64,000 bases of DNA from Mucilaginibacter sp. (GTDB lineage Bacteria; Bacteroidota; Bacteroidia; Sphingobacteriales; Sphingobacteriaceae), in assembly GCF_028288185.1 (NCBI RefSeq), contig NZ_JAQBOF010000035.1:169430-233429 (forward strand), in the 5' to 3' direction. Made by a program: the position numbers and the translations under genes. Shown here piece after piece: positions 34,006-43,369 of this stretch; the first letter of the stretch is position 1; the number at the start of each line of letters is the position of its first letter. Below the pieces are notes generated by a model, which had not been told where the DNA came from, did no database searches, and worked only from the letters and a program-made list of their open reading frames with translations.

Positions 34006-34923
34006 ATGAAGAAAGAAAAACCAAGAGTTGCCATACAGGGCATACGCGCCTCGTTTCACGAAGAGGCTGCCTTTAAATATTTTGGAGAAAACATCCAGAC
34101 TATTGAGTGTAACTCTTTTAAGCAAACATTTGATGCTTTAGAGAACAATGAGGCTGATTATGTGGTAATGGCTATAGAGAATAGTATAGCCGGTAGCATA
34201 CTGCCCAACTACTCGTTATTGTTAAATTATAACTTCCCGGTTATTGGTGAAATTTACCTGCCCATACAGTTACATTTAATGGCTTTGCCGGGAGTTGCAT
34301 TTGAACAAGTAAAATACGTAACTTCGCACCCAATCGCTATACGCCAGTGTGTCGACTTTTTTGATGAGTATCCTCATTTAAAAATTGTCGAAAGCAGTGA
34401 TACTGCTGCCTGTGCGAAACGTATAAGTGAGGAAAAATTAACTGATACTGTTGCTATAGCAAACACGCTAGCTGCCAAACTTTATGGTTTGGATATCATT
34501 GAGCGCCGTATCGAATCTAATAAAAAGAATTTCACACGTTTTCTGATATTAACCACGCATGAAAAGGCAGCTAAGCAAGCATCTGCCAACAAAGCATCGT
34601 TATGCTTCCAGGTAAGCAACCAGGTTGGCGCTTTGGCTAAAGTATTGAATATTTTTGCTAACCAGGGTGTTAACATGAGCAAGATACAGTCGATGCCGGT
34701 ATTGGGTAAGCGTAATGAGTATAATTTTTATGTTGATGTAGAGTGGGAAGAAAACAAGCATTATGATACAGCTGTAAAACAGATATTAAAATACACCCAC
34801 AACTTTAACATACTGGGTGAGTATAAACGCCATGAGGACGAAGGCAATTTAGAAAAACAGTTAAACATTGCACCGGCTAAGCCCGAAAGAAAATACATCA
34901 GCATTAAAAAACTGGCAAAATAG
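34006..34923 (+). CDS. pheA: Prephenate dehydratase
   Basis: 305 residues. Converts prephenate to phenylpyruvate, the committed step to phenylalanine. The catalytic domain (about 6-185) has AIENSIAGSILPNYSLL, ESSDTAACAKRI and the TRF motif at 177-179 (NFTRFLIL). An ACT domain (about 196-272, NQVGALAKVLNIFANQGVNM) gives phenylalanine feedback inhibition. A charged tail of about 30 residues follows. There is no fused chorismate mutase; that activity is encoded by the next gene. First gene behind the attenuator, 14 bp after its T tract. Confidence 0.96.
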   Translation: MKKEKPRVAIQGIRASFHEEAAFKYFGENIQTIECNSFKQTFDALENNEADYVVMAIENSIAGSILPNYSLLLNYNFPVIGEIYLPIQLHLMALPGVAFEQVKYVTSHPIAIRQCVDFFDEYPHLKIVESSDTAACAKRISEEKLTDTVAIANTLAAKLYGLDIIERRIESNKKNFTRFLILTTHEKAAKQASANKASLCFQVSNQVGALAKVLNIFANQGVNMSKIQSMPVLGKRNEYNFYVDVEWEENKHYDTAVKQILKYTHNFNILGEYKRHEDEGNLEKQLNIAPAKPERKYISIKKLAK

Positions 34924-34972
34924 AAACACCAATTAAATAGTAAAAAAGACATTATAATAATATAAACAAACA

Positions 34973-36103
34973 ATGAAACTTGATTTAAACATCCAACCAT
35001 TAAATACCTGGATAACCGCAACTAAAGAACCACTGTTAATAGCCGGCCCGTGCAGCGCAGAAACCGAAGATCAGTTGGTGGCGACAGCCCATTTATTAAA
35101 AAACACCGGTCGCGTTACCGCGTTACGTGCAGGTATCTGGAAACCACGTACCCGCCCGGGAGAGTTTGAAGGAATTGGCAGCATTGGTTTAGAGTGGTTA
35201 AAACGCGCTAAAGCAGAAACAGGCTTACCAACAGCTGTTGAAGTTGCTACAGCAAAACACGTAGAAGAAGCTTTAAAGGCAGGTGTTGATATTTTATGGG
35301 TGGGAGCCCGCTCAACCGCTAACCCTTTTACTGTACAGGAAATTGCTGATGCTTTAAAAGGTGTTGACATCCCCGTTATGGTTAAAAACCCGGTTAACCC
35401 TGATATTTCATTATGGATAGGTGCTTTAGAGCGTATCAACAATGCAGGTATCACCAAATTGGCAGCTATACACCGCGGATTTTCATCATACGAGAAATCA
35501 GCTTTCCGTAATGAACCAATGTGGGATATCGCTATCCACATGAAAACTCTGGCACCGCATTTACCTTTAATTTGCGACCCGAGCCATATCTCGGGCAACC
35601 GTGACCTGATTGCTTATGTATCGCAAAAAGCACTGGATTTAGATATGCAAGGTTTGATGATCGAGTCGCATATTGACCCGAGCGTAGCCTGGACAGATGC
35701 TAAACAACAAGTTACCCCGGCTGCATTAGCCGAGTTAATTGATCACTTAACTTTACGCAAGCCGGAAACCAACAACGCGCAGGTAAACGATAAACTAAGC
35801 GAGTTACGTAATAACATCGACAAGATTGACGATCTGATTATCCAGAAAATGGCTGAGCGTATGAAAATTGCTGAGCAGATAGGTACCTACAAAAAAGATA
35901 ACAACATCACTATCTTACAGGTTAACCGTTGGGATGAGATATTACACAAACGTATCAATTACGGTAAAGCATTAAAATTAAGCCCTGATTTTACAGAGAA
36001 ATTGCTGGAGTTGATTCACAGCGAGTCTATCCGGAAGCAAACCGAGATCATGAACGAGGGCCAGGCAGCTGGCCAGCAGGCAGAGAAACTTACGCACGTT
36101 TAA
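34973..36103 (+). CDS. DAHP synthase/chorismate mutase fusion
   Basis: 376 residues. Residues 1-265 are a type I-beta 3-deoxy-7-phosphoheptulonate synthase (AGPCSAETEDQLV, LRAGIWKPRTRPGEFEG, VGARST, AAIHRGFSS, CDPSHISGNRD). Residues about 275-365 are an AroQ chorismate mutase (LSELRNNIDKIDDLIIQKMA, YKKDNNITI). One polypeptide therefore catalyses the entry step of the pathway and the branch step to prephenate, the substrate of the upstream pheA product. The mutase domain commonly regulates the synthase in such fusions. Confidence 0.95.
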   Translation: MKLDLNIQPLNTWITATKEPLLIAGPCSAETEDQLVATAHLLKNTGRVTALRAGIWKPRTRPGEFEGIGSIGLEWLKRAKAETGLPTAVEVATAKHVEEALKAGVDILWVGARSTANPFTVQEIADALKGVDIPVMVKNPVNPDISLWIGALERINNAGITKLAAIHRGFSSYEKSAFRNEPMWDIAIHMKTLAPHLPLICDPSHISGNRDLIAYVSQKALDLDMQGLMIESHIDPSVAWTDAKQQVTPAALAELIDHLTLRKPETNNAQVNDKLSELRNNIDKIDDLIIQKMAERMKIAEQIGTYKKDNNITILQVNRWDEILHKRINYGKALKLSPDFTEKLLELIHSESIRKQTEIMNEGQAAGQQAEKLTHV

Positions 36104-36110
36104 TAACACA

Positions 36111-37391
36111 ATGAGTCAGAATATTCTGCTTTCTAAAAAATCGAAGTCAGTAAATGGCGAGGTGCACCTTACCGGCTCAAAAAGCGAGTGCAACCGTGCG
36201 CTGGTTATTGAGGCTTTAAGTAATGATAAGGTGCGGGTTGAAAACATATCAGACGCGGCAGATGCGGTGACTTTATCAAAAGTACTGGGCCTTACTTTGC
36301 AGACTGTAGGTTATGAGCCACAACCCATAACCCACCAGTTGGAGCATAAAATAGTAAACATTGGCCCCGCCGGTACTGCCATGCGTTTTTTAACCGCTTA
36401 CTATACTTTGCAGGATGAAGAAGTTGTTTTAACCGGCAGCGAACGCATGAAGCAGCGCCCTATAGGTATTTTGGTCGATGCTCTGCGCAAGCTAGGTGCC
36501 GAGATCAGCTATGAGGAAAACGAGGGCTTCCCTCCTATCCGCATAAAGGGTAATATTAAGCAGCAAACCAATGTTATCAGCATAAAAGGTAATATCAGCA
36601 GCCAGTATATTACTGCACTGCTGCTAATTGCCGCTAAATTACCGCAAGGTTTAGAACTGCATATTGAAGGCGACCTAACATCGCGCCCGTATGTGGAGAT
36701 GACCCTGGCCATGTTACAACAGGCAGGCATACAGCACCAATGGAACGGTAATATTATCAGCATTGCTAACCAGGAATTTAAAGAAACCTTTTTACCTGTT
36801 GAACCTGATTGGAGCGCGGCCTCATACTGGTACGCTATAGCAGCATTGGCAGATCAAGCTGATCTGTTTTTGCATGGCTTAACCCAATATAGCTTACAAG
36901 GCGATAGCGTTATTACCGAGATCATGGCTAACTTTGGTATCACCTCGCAATTTAGGGATGGTGGTGTACATTTGGTTAAGGAAGCAAAGCCTATCAGCCG
37001 TAAAATATTTGACTTGAAAGAATGCCCTGATCTGGCGCAGACCATTATTGTGGTATGCGCGGCTTTAAATCACGAAGCTACTTTTACCGGATTGGAAACC
37101 CTAAAGATCAAAGAAACAGACCGTATACTGGCCTTGCAAAACGAGCTGGGAAAAATGGGTGTTAAACTGATAGAGAAGGGCCAAACCTACAAGCTGGATT
37201 GCAGCGAAAAATTTATACCAGAACGTATGTTTATCAACACTTATGATGACCACCGCATGGCAATGGCATTTGCGCCACTGGCTTTAGTGATACCTGAGCT
37301 TGAAGTTGAAGATTCACTGGTAGTAGAAAAATCATACCCTGCTTTCTGGACAGATCTGGAAAAGGCGGGATTTGAAGTAAAAGATATATAA
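36111..37391 (+). CDS. aroA: 3-phosphoshikimate 1-carboxyvinyltransferase (EPSP synthase)
   Basis: 426 residues. Transfers enolpyruvyl from PEP to shikimate-3-phosphate. Motifs: LTGSKSECNRALVIEAL (substrate-binding lysine), GPAGTAMRFLTAYY, GNISSQYITALLL, LKIKETDRILALQNELGKMG and DDHRMAMAFAPLAL. Starts 7 bp after the DAHP synthase gene, in the same operon. A palindromic repeat separates it from aroC. Confidence 0.96.
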   Translation: MSQNILLSKKSKSVNGEVHLTGSKSECNRALVIEALSNDKVRVENISDAADAVTLSKVLGLTLQTVGYEPQPITHQLEHKIVNIGPAGTAMRFLTAYYTLQDEEVVLTGSERMKQRPIGILVDALRKLGAEISYEENEGFPPIRIKGNIKQQTNVISIKGNISSQYITALLLIAAKLPQGLELHIEGDLTSRPYVEMTLAMLQQAGIQHQWNGNIISIANQEFKETFLPVEPDWSAASYWYAIAALADQADLFLHGLTQYSLQGDSVITEIMANFGITSQFRDGGVHLVKEAKPISRKIFDLKECPDLAQTIIVVCAALNHEATFTGLETLKIKETDRILALQNELGKMGVKLIEKGQTYKLDCSEKFIPERMFINTYDDHRMAMAFAPLALVIPELEVEDSLVVEKSYPAFWTDLEKAGFEVKDI

Positions 37392-37394
37392 AAC

Positions 37395-37466
37395 TTGTCA
37401 TTGCGAGGAACGAAGCAATCGCGAACCTTTCTCCTTGCGATTGCCACGCTACGCTCGCAATGACAA
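37395..37466. repeat. REP-like palindromic repeat between aroA and aroC
   Basis: Ends are TTGTCATTGCGAG and CTCGCAATGACAA, with a partly paired middle (CGAAGCAATCG/CGATTGCCACG). This is the interspersed palindrome type common in Bacteroidota genomes. It would form a long hairpin in the aro transcript and may stabilise or process it. Confidence 0.8.
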
Positions 37467-37510
37467 AACATTCACTTATTCAAAAAATCACTCATTCACT
37501 CATTATAGAA

Positions 37511-38611
37511 ATGGCAGGCAATTCATTCGGACAATTATTCAGGATAACTACATTTGGCGAGTCGCATGGCGAAGCTATTGGTGTAATTATTGACGGTTGC
37601 CCATCGCAATTACCTGTGGATATGGAATACATCCAGGGCGAGTTGGATAAGCGTAAGCCCGGCCAGTCTAAAATCACTACTCAACGTAAAGAGAGTGACA
37701 CGGTTAGGATCCTTTCAGGCGTTTTCGAAGGTAAAACAACCGGCACCCCTATCATGATGCTGATCCCTAACGAGGACCAGCGCAGTAAGGATTATAACCA
37801 TAATACGGATGTATTCCGCCCATCGCATGCGGATTATACCTATCAAACTAAATACGGCATCCGCGATCATCGTGGTGGTGGCCGTTCATCTGCCCGCGAG
37901 ACAGCAGCTCGTGTAGCGGCAGGCGCTTTGGCCAAACTGTTACTTAAAACGCAGGGAATCGAGATCGTTGCTCATGTTAGCAGTGTAGGCAAAATAAACG
38001 CGCCTAACGTAGAGATAACCAGCGCGCAGGAGTTTATTAACGAACGTGAGAAAAACATCGTACGCTGCGCGGATCCGGCGACAGCAGAAGAAATGATCGA
38101 GTTCATTGATTCGGTACGTAAGGATGGAGATACTGTAGGCGGCAAAGTAACCTGCCATATACTAAACTGCCCCGTTGGTTTAGGCGAACCTGTATTTGAT
38201 AAACTACATGCCGAACTAGGCAAAGCTATGCTAAGCATTAACGCTGTACATGGTTTTGAATTTGGATCAGGCTTTGCAGGTAGCGAAATGCGCGGATCAG
38301 AACATAACGACATCTTCGTCAAAACGCATTTAGGCGATGTTAAAACCATTACCAACTACTCGGGCGGTATACAAGGAGGTATAAGCAACGGGATGCCTAT
38401 AGACTTTAAAGTGGCCTTTAAACCGGTTGCTACCATCATGCAAACCCAGGCTACTATTGACAGCTCCGGCAACGCCGCCGAAATATCAGGCAAGGGCCGT
38501 CATGATCCTTGCGTGGTACCACGCGCCGTACCTATTGTTGAAGCGATGGCCGCCCTGGTTATTGCCGACCATTGGTTAAGGAATAGGAATACGATATTAT
38601 CGCAGGCTTAA
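37511..38611 (+). CDS. aroC: Chorismate synthase
   Basis: Start set at ATG 37511 (MAGNSFGQLFRITTFGESHG), the family's normal N-terminus; the longer frame from 37460 begins inside the palindromic repeat. 366 residues. Anti-elimination of 5-enolpyruvylshikimate-3-phosphate to chorismate, needing reduced FMN. Motifs: GESHGEAIGVIIDG, RSSARETAARVAAGA, GIQGGISNGMPI, GRHDPCVVPRAVPIVEAM. Last gene of the attenuator-controlled operon. Confidence 0.96.
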   Translation: MAGNSFGQLFRITTFGESHGEAIGVIIDGCPSQLPVDMEYIQGELDKRKPGQSKITTQRKESDTVRILSGVFEGKTTGTPIMMLIPNEDQRSKDYNHNTDVFRPSHADYTYQTKYGIRDHRGGGRSSARETAARVAAGALAKLLLKTQGIEIVAHVSSVGKINAPNVEITSAQEFINEREKNIVRCADPATAEEMIEFIDSVRKDGDTVGGKVTCHILNCPVGLGEPVFDKLHAELGKAMLSINAVHGFEFGSGFAGSEMRGSEHNDIFVKTHLGDVKTITNYSGGIQGGISNGMPIDFKVAFKPVATIMQTQATIDSSGNAAEISGKGRHDPCVVPRAVPIVEAMAALVIADHWLRNRNTILSQA

Positions 38612-38629
38612 AAGACTTACGAAACCAAA

Positions 38630-38702
38630 AGACTTACGAAGTTTTTAAAACTTCGTAAGTCTGATATTCCGCTCAAGTGATTCATAAAAAAGTGAATCAC
38701 TT
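38630..38702 (+). terminator. Two hairpins after aroC
   Basis: A 16-bp perfect inverted repeat (AGACTTACGAAGTTTT, 38630-38645; AAAACTTCGTAAGTCT, 38647-38662) with almost no loop, then a 10-bp stem AAGTGATTCA/TGAATCACTT (38675-38702) with an 8-base loop. Neither has a clear T tract, so termination is likely but not certain; the first may be an interspersed repeat. Confidence 0.5.
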
Positions 38703-38773
38703 TGAATTACCTGGCGGAAAATTTGCACATCTGCATATCCGCATCTCTGCACATCTAATACTATCTTTGTGTA

Positions 38774-39979
38774 ATGCTTACCTACACTATCCAATTATAC
38801 AAAAACGCGTATAGCGGCCTGTCTAAAAACAGTTGGTACTTATGCATTGTGATGCTGATAAACCGTAGCGGCACTATGGTGGTGCCTTTTTTAAGCATTT
38901 ATTGTATACAGCAATTACATTTTAGCATTGTGCAGGCCGGTAGTATTATGGCGTTGTTTGGCGTGGGTGCGCTAACGGGTGCCTTTATAGGTGGCAAACT
39001 CACCGATAGGATCGGTTTTTATGACTTGCAGGTTGGCGCTTTGTTAAGCGGCGGATTGCTGTTTGTACTTTTAGGGTTTTTAAATAGCTTTATTACCATG
39101 TCAATAGGCACTTTTGTGCTAAGTTTTTGTAACGAGTCTTTCCGTCCGGCAAACTCAACCGCTATCGCGCATTACAGCAGCGATGCTAATAAAACCCGCT
39201 CCTTCTCTTTAAACCGTTTGGCAATAAACCTGGGTTGGGCGGTCGGCGGCGCGTTGGGTGGTTTTTTGGCATCTATAAATTATCATTTATTGTTTTGGGT
39301 TGATGGTTGTACTAACATAGTAGCGGCTGTATTACTGTTGTTGTTAATGCCACGTGCCCTGGTTTCAAAAACTATAAAGAAAGTAGATAAGGCTATAGCT
39401 ACAGTATCAGCTTATAAAGATAAAGTGTACCTTAAATTCATATTATTAGCTACTTTATTTGCCATGTGCTTTTACCAGTTCATGATCATGCAACCCGTAT
39501 TCTTTAAAATTGAATGGCATTTTAGCGAACGCTTTATAGGTTTCCTGATGGCATTAAACGGTGTACTCATTGCTGTTGTAGAAATGGTTTTGGTGCATAA
39601 GTTGGAGGGCAAAAGAAATGGAATGATCTACATGATCGGTGGTGTAGCTCTTGGTAGTTGCGGTTATATGTTATTAAACATCCTGCCTGCTACGCAAGTC
39701 GCAGCTATTTTTATCGTCATCATCATAACCTTTAGCGAAATGTTAAGTATGCCCTTCATGAACTCGTTTTGGATAAGCCGTACCACTGCCCAAAACCGCG
39801 GCGAGTATGCGGCATTGTACAGCATGTCATGGTCGGCAGCACAGATCATCGCGCCGTTTTTGGGCAGCAATGTTATTTTTTATGGCGGATTTAATTTATT
39901 GTGGTGGATACTGGGTGCAGTGAGTATAATATCATCATTAGGGTATTGGTGGCTGTACAAGGGTACTATACAATCATAA
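38774..39979 (+). CDS. Major facilitator superfamily transporter
   Basis: 401 residues with about 12 hydrophobic helices. The loop 2-3 signature appears as GGKLTDRIGFYDLQVGALLSG and is repeated weakly in the second half (LEGKRNGMIYMIGG). Of the MdtH/drug-efflux type by layout (NRSGTMVVPFLSIYCIQ start); substrate unknown. It is the last gene before a palindromic repeat. Confidence 0.88.
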   Translation: MLTYTIQLYKNAYSGLSKNSWYLCIVMLINRSGTMVVPFLSIYCIQQLHFSIVQAGSIMALFGVGALTGAFIGGKLTDRIGFYDLQVGALLSGGLLFVLLGFLNSFITMSIGTFVLSFCNESFRPANSTAIAHYSSDANKTRSFSLNRLAINLGWAVGGALGGFLASINYHLLFWVDGCTNIVAAVLLLLLMPRALVSKTIKKVDKAIATVSAYKDKVYLKFILLATLFAMCFYQFMIMQPVFFKIEWHFSERFIGFLMALNGVLIAVVEMVLVHKLEGKRNGMIYMIGGVALGSCGYMLLNILPATQVAAIFIVIIITFSEMLSMPFMNSFWISRTTAQNRGEYAALYSMSWSAAQIIAPFLGSNVIFYGGFNLLWWILGAVSIISSLGYWWLYKGTIQS

Positions 39980-40068
39980 TGTCATTTCGAACGAGGAACG
40001 AGTGAGAAATCTATACACCCGCAATATTTGAATGTATGTGTATAGCTCTCTCTTCGATCGAGATGACA
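39980..40068. repeat. REP-like palindromic repeat after the MFS gene
   Basis: TGTCATTTCGA at the left end and TCGAGATGACA at the right, with inner GAGAAATCTATACA and TGTATAGCTCTCTC segments that can pair. Same family as 42245-42331 and related to 37395-37466. Confidence 0.75.
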
Positions 40069-40080
40069 TAGCTTTTTAGC

Positions 40081-40593
40081 TTATCCCCTCAAAATCCTCG
40101 CTGTAACCAATAACTGCCCTACATGCCGCATAATATGTTCGGCAGCATGGGTGTATAAGCCTATTACGGTTGACGGTAGTTGCGCCCGGCCCACTCCTCT
40201 TTTTTCGGTTAGTATCAGCTCATCCGTTTCGCTTAATTGTTTAATGGCTTCGTCAATCTGGCGGTTAAATATCTCCAGTAAAGTAATTACACTGTAGTCT
40301 ATTTCGGGCATTTTTCCTTCTAATGATAATTTGGTTAACTGATGTTGGGTAAGCGCCTCGCCTTTTGCATACGTAAATAATCGGTCGAGCACCCCGGCTA
40401 AATGCTGTAAATGAAACCCCGGCGATGCCATACCCACCGGCTTAACCCATAATAATATTTCGGGGAAACCGGACATCAAATCGTTCACTTCCTCGCGCGC
40501 TTGTAGTAAAGCGTGTGCTATGGGCTGTAATAGTAGTGGTATCCCTTCCAGCGGACCGCGCAGCCATACTTCGGGTTTGTGGTTATCTGCCAT
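40081..40593 (-). CDS. DinB family protein
   Basis: 170 residues, four-helix DinB fold. Metal-binding histidines lie in FHLQHLAGVLDRL (helix 2) and in HAAEHIMRHVGQLL (helix 4). Longer than and not obviously close to the DinB protein at 30590. Likely a metal-dependent transferase or thiol-linked detoxification enzyme; specific role unknown. Monocistronic. Confidence 0.85.
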   Translation of the reverse strand: MADNHKPEVWLRGPLEGIPLLLQPIAHALLQAREEVNDLMSGFPEILLWVKPVGMASPGFHLQHLAGVLDRLFTYAKGEALTQHQLTKLSLEGKMPEIDYSVITLLEIFNRQIDEAIKQLSETDELILTEKRGVGRAQLPSTVIGLYTHAAEHIMRHVGQLLVTARILRG

Positions 40594-40707
40594 ACATTTA
40601 TTATAAGTATTTTAAATAAACTATATTTTAGCCTGTAAATATTATTGCATGCTTAATAATTAGTGGTATAGCTATTGCTATTAGCTAATTATATTTAATT
40701 TAAACTT

Positions 40708-42228
40708 ATGCTATCTGATACTAAAAAACTAACTAGGCTAACTATAATTTTGTTTCTCGCTTTTACCTTTACTTTTCAAAGCTGTAAAAAAAGCCGTTCT
40801 GATATGGGTAAAACCCTTTACCTCAAAACCCAAAATAAAGTTTTTAAAGATGTAACGCCGGATGGTTGCGCAGAAGTATTTCAAAAAGTACTTCAAGACG
40901 AAAAATCTGAACTCACCTACCCGCAAACTATAAGCGCCTTTTATAAGGCCAATGGTTACGACCCGGTTTTTGTAATGGACCATATTTTTAATAAAGATCT
41001 AAAAACGCTAACCATTTATTATCAAAAAGCAGGCGAGCATGGCCTTGATCCCGCAATGTTTAAGGCCGATGAAATGGCCACGCTGATAAACAAGTTCTAT
41101 AATAATAAAAAAATTAAAACACTTGACCAAGCCTATCATGCCATTGCCGAACTGGAATTGCTTACAGCCAACTCGTTAATAAGATATAGCAACGCGTTGC
41201 AGTACGGCGTAGTTAACCCGAAAAGTATTTACGCGCGCTATTATACTACTACGCTGCGCCCGGATAGCACATCGGCACAAAAGATCTTTCGGGTAACGGA
41301 TATCAAACAATACCTGGATAGCATTCAGCCTAAAAGCCCATCGTATATTGGGTTACAAAAAGCATTAGCCACCGGCACTGCCGCTCCGGGATTATCGCCC
41401 GAAGAAACCAAACGCGTTATTATTACTAACCTTGAACGTTTAAGGTGGAAAAATAAACCACAAGATAAAAAATACGTGATCGTTAATATCCCCGATTATC
41501 AGTTGGATGTGATGCAAGACGGAAGATCAGTACTAAACATGAAGGTTGTAGTTGGCCAGGGGCGTAACCCAAGCAATGCCGTAACCCTAATGAATTATGC
41601 CGATAGTAACACGGTAGATAATCCTAACATACACTCAACCCCACAGCTAAGCAGCATGATACATAGTGTTGATGTTAACCCCGTTTGGAACATACCCGAA
41701 AGCATAGCCAGTAAAGAGATCATGGTAGAAGCCGCTAAAGACAGATATTATTTAGAGAATAAAGGCATTAACGTTTACAAAGACGGTAAGCTGATCGATC
41801 CGGATAATATTGACTGGACAACCGCATCAAAAGGCGATTACGACTTTAAACAACAGCCCGGCGATAATAATTCATTGGGGAAAATAAAGTTCTTGTTTAA
41901 TAACCAAAGCAGTGTTTATTTGCACGACACTCCCGCTAAAGAAGCGTTTAATAAAAAAATGCGTGCGATTAGTCACGGTTGTGTACGTTTAGGCGATCCG
42001 CAGGCATTAGCCCTCAACCTATTTGGCGAGGGTAAGAAGTATGATCTGATAGTCAAAGATATGGCAGCCGACAAACCAGACCCCACCACCATTAATTTAA
42101 CACCCAAAGTACCCGTATATATAACCTATGTAACCGGTTGGATAGATACCACAGGTACCTTACAAATAAGGCCTGACATTTATGAATTGGATGTGGTGTT
42201 ATATAATGCTTTGGGAAAGGTGAAATAA
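40708..42228 (+). CDS. L,D-transpeptidase (YcbB/LdtD-like lipoprotein)
   Basis: 506 residues. Lipoprotein signal ending TFTFQSC (Cys about 26). A large N-terminal helical region with the pseudo-scaffold motif KANGYDPVFV is followed by the YkuD domain (about 250-450; YVIVNIPDYQLDVMQDG, VDVNPVWNIPESIASKE) ending in SHGCVRLGD with H423 and catalytic C425. It makes 3-3 cross-links or attaches proteins to peptidoglycan stem peptides. A second, unrelated-type L,D-transpeptidase is encoded convergently 166 bp away. Confidence 0.93.
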   Translation: MLSDTKKLTRLTIILFLAFTFTFQSCKKSRSDMGKTLYLKTQNKVFKDVTPDGCAEVFQKVLQDEKSELTYPQTISAFYKANGYDPVFVMDHIFNKDLKTLTIYYQKAGEHGLDPAMFKADEMATLINKFYNNKKIKTLDQAYHAIAELELLTANSLIRYSNALQYGVVNPKSIYARYYTTTLRPDSTSAQKIFRVTDIKQYLDSIQPKSPSYIGLQKALATGTAAPGLSPEETKRVIITNLERLRWKNKPQDKKYVIVNIPDYQLDVMQDGRSVLNMKVVVGQGRNPSNAVTLMNYADSNTVDNPNIHSTPQLSSMIHSVDVNPVWNIPESIASKEIMVEAAKDRYYLENKGINVYKDGKLIDPDNIDWTTASKGDYDFKQQPGDNNSLGKIKFLFNNQSSVYLHDTPAKEAFNKKMRAISHGCVRLGDPQALALNLFGEGKKYDLIVKDMAADKPDPTTINLTPKVPVYITYVTGWIDTTGTLQIRPDIYELDVVLYNALGKVK

Positions 42229-42244
42229 TCGCAACTACTCTACA

Positions 42245-42331
42245 TGTCATCTCGACCAACGGAGAGATCTATACACAAGCATGTCACCACCCCTATCTTG
42301 TATAGATTTCTCCGCTACGCTCGAAATGACA
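42245..42331. repeat. REP-like palindromic repeat between the transpeptidase genes
   Basis: TGTCATCTCGA at the left end, TCGAAATGACA at the right, with inner AGAGATCTATACA and TGTATAGATTTCTC arms. Sister copy of 39980-40068. Confidence 0.75.
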
Positions 42332-42343
42332 TTTGATGTAAAC

Positions 42344-42377
42344 AAAAAACGCCCCCGATAACTCGGGGGCGTTTTTT
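42344..42377. terminator. Strong bidirectional terminator between convergent transpeptidase genes
   Basis: AAAAAACGCCCCCGA pairs perfectly with TCGGGGGCGTTTTTT around a TAAC loop. Confidence 0.92.
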
Positions 42378-42394
42378 GTTAGTTTATAATTGGT

Positions 42395-43183
42395 TTAAAG
42401 CTTCACAGAATCCACCATTGAATCGCTATCCGGAGAGGTAAAATTTGCTAATACATTCTCACTTAAATATTTTGAGGTATAGGTTGGGTTGTTGCCATTT
42501 ATAAAAAACAACGACTTACCTTTTATCGTATTAATTACCTGGTTTACCACCAAAGGTGATACGGCAGGGCAGCCAAAGCTGCGGCCTAAACGGCCCATTT
42601 GGGCAATGGCGCCTTCGCTTACGTAATCGGCAGCATGTATTACTATACCACGAGCACGCGCGCTGGTGTTAAAGCCTTCGTCTAAGCCATCTAATCTTAA
42701 TGAACGACCATGTTTACCCACGTAAATATCATCAGCCAAATAAAAGCCTAAACTACTTTGGTGCGACTCGTTAGTATCAGAAAATTGAGTAGCCATATCA
42801 TTGCCGCTACCTTGCCCGTGTGCAACCCATGTATTTAACAAAAGATGTTTACTTAATACATCAATTATCCACATACGTTTTTGGCGGCTTGGTTTTGAAA
42901 AATCAACCACGGTAATAACATTACTGCTTTGCGATAGTAAATTAGCCGATTTTAAATTAAAATAACCGGTTAACGCTTTCTGAAAAACTTCTACATTTAA
43001 ACCTGTTTCCTGCAAACGCGCCGTTTGGTAAACCGTATTTACGTATTGGGCAAATAACTCTTTTGCAGTAAGTGTAGTTTTAGTAATTACAGAATTTTTT
43101 GTGGCGCTTACCGGCGTCCAGCCAATAACACTTATAAATAAGATCAATGCAACGCAGCTTATCCACCAGAAATGTTTTCTCAT
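42395..43183 (-). CDS. Murein L,D-transpeptidase, catalytic-domain family (YkuD_2)
   Basis: 262 residues with an N-terminal membrane or signal segment (WWISCVALILFISVIGW). The catalytic part has GIVIHAADYV (H183) and RLGRSFGCPAVS (C205), the YkuD_2 signature. Acts on peptidoglycan in the periplasm. Family membership differs from the convergent 506-residue enzyme, so the two are not recent duplicates. Confidence 0.92.
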   Translation of the reverse strand: MRKHFWWISCVALILFISVIGWTPVSATKNSVITKTTLTAKELFAQYVNTVYQTARLQETGLNVEVFQKALTGYFNLKSANLLSQSSNVITVVDFSKPSRQKRMWIIDVLSKHLLLNTWVAHGQGSGNDMATQFSDTNESHQSSLGFYLADDIYVGKHGRSLRLDGLDEGFNTSARARGIVIHAADYVSEGAIAQMGRLGRSFGCPAVSPLVVNQVINTIKGKSLFFINGNNPTYTSKYLSENVLANFTSPDSDSMVDSVKL

Positions 43184-43369
43184 ATTTGTTGAGTTTTAAG
43201 TCAATAATTTAATAAAAAATCAGGAGTGAGTTGATATAATTGTCATACAAATATACGCAATTATTACTAATAAATAAAATTTATTAACAATAATTCAAAT
43301 TATGACAAAGCAATTATATCTAAATTAAATTATAATTTCTTTTACGAAATAATGGGCGGAAAGTTACTT

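Noticed and set aside
37460..37510. Longer start for aroC
   Set aside because: It begins in the palindromic repeat and adds 17 residues not found in chorismate synthases. MAGNSFGQ at 37511 is the family start.
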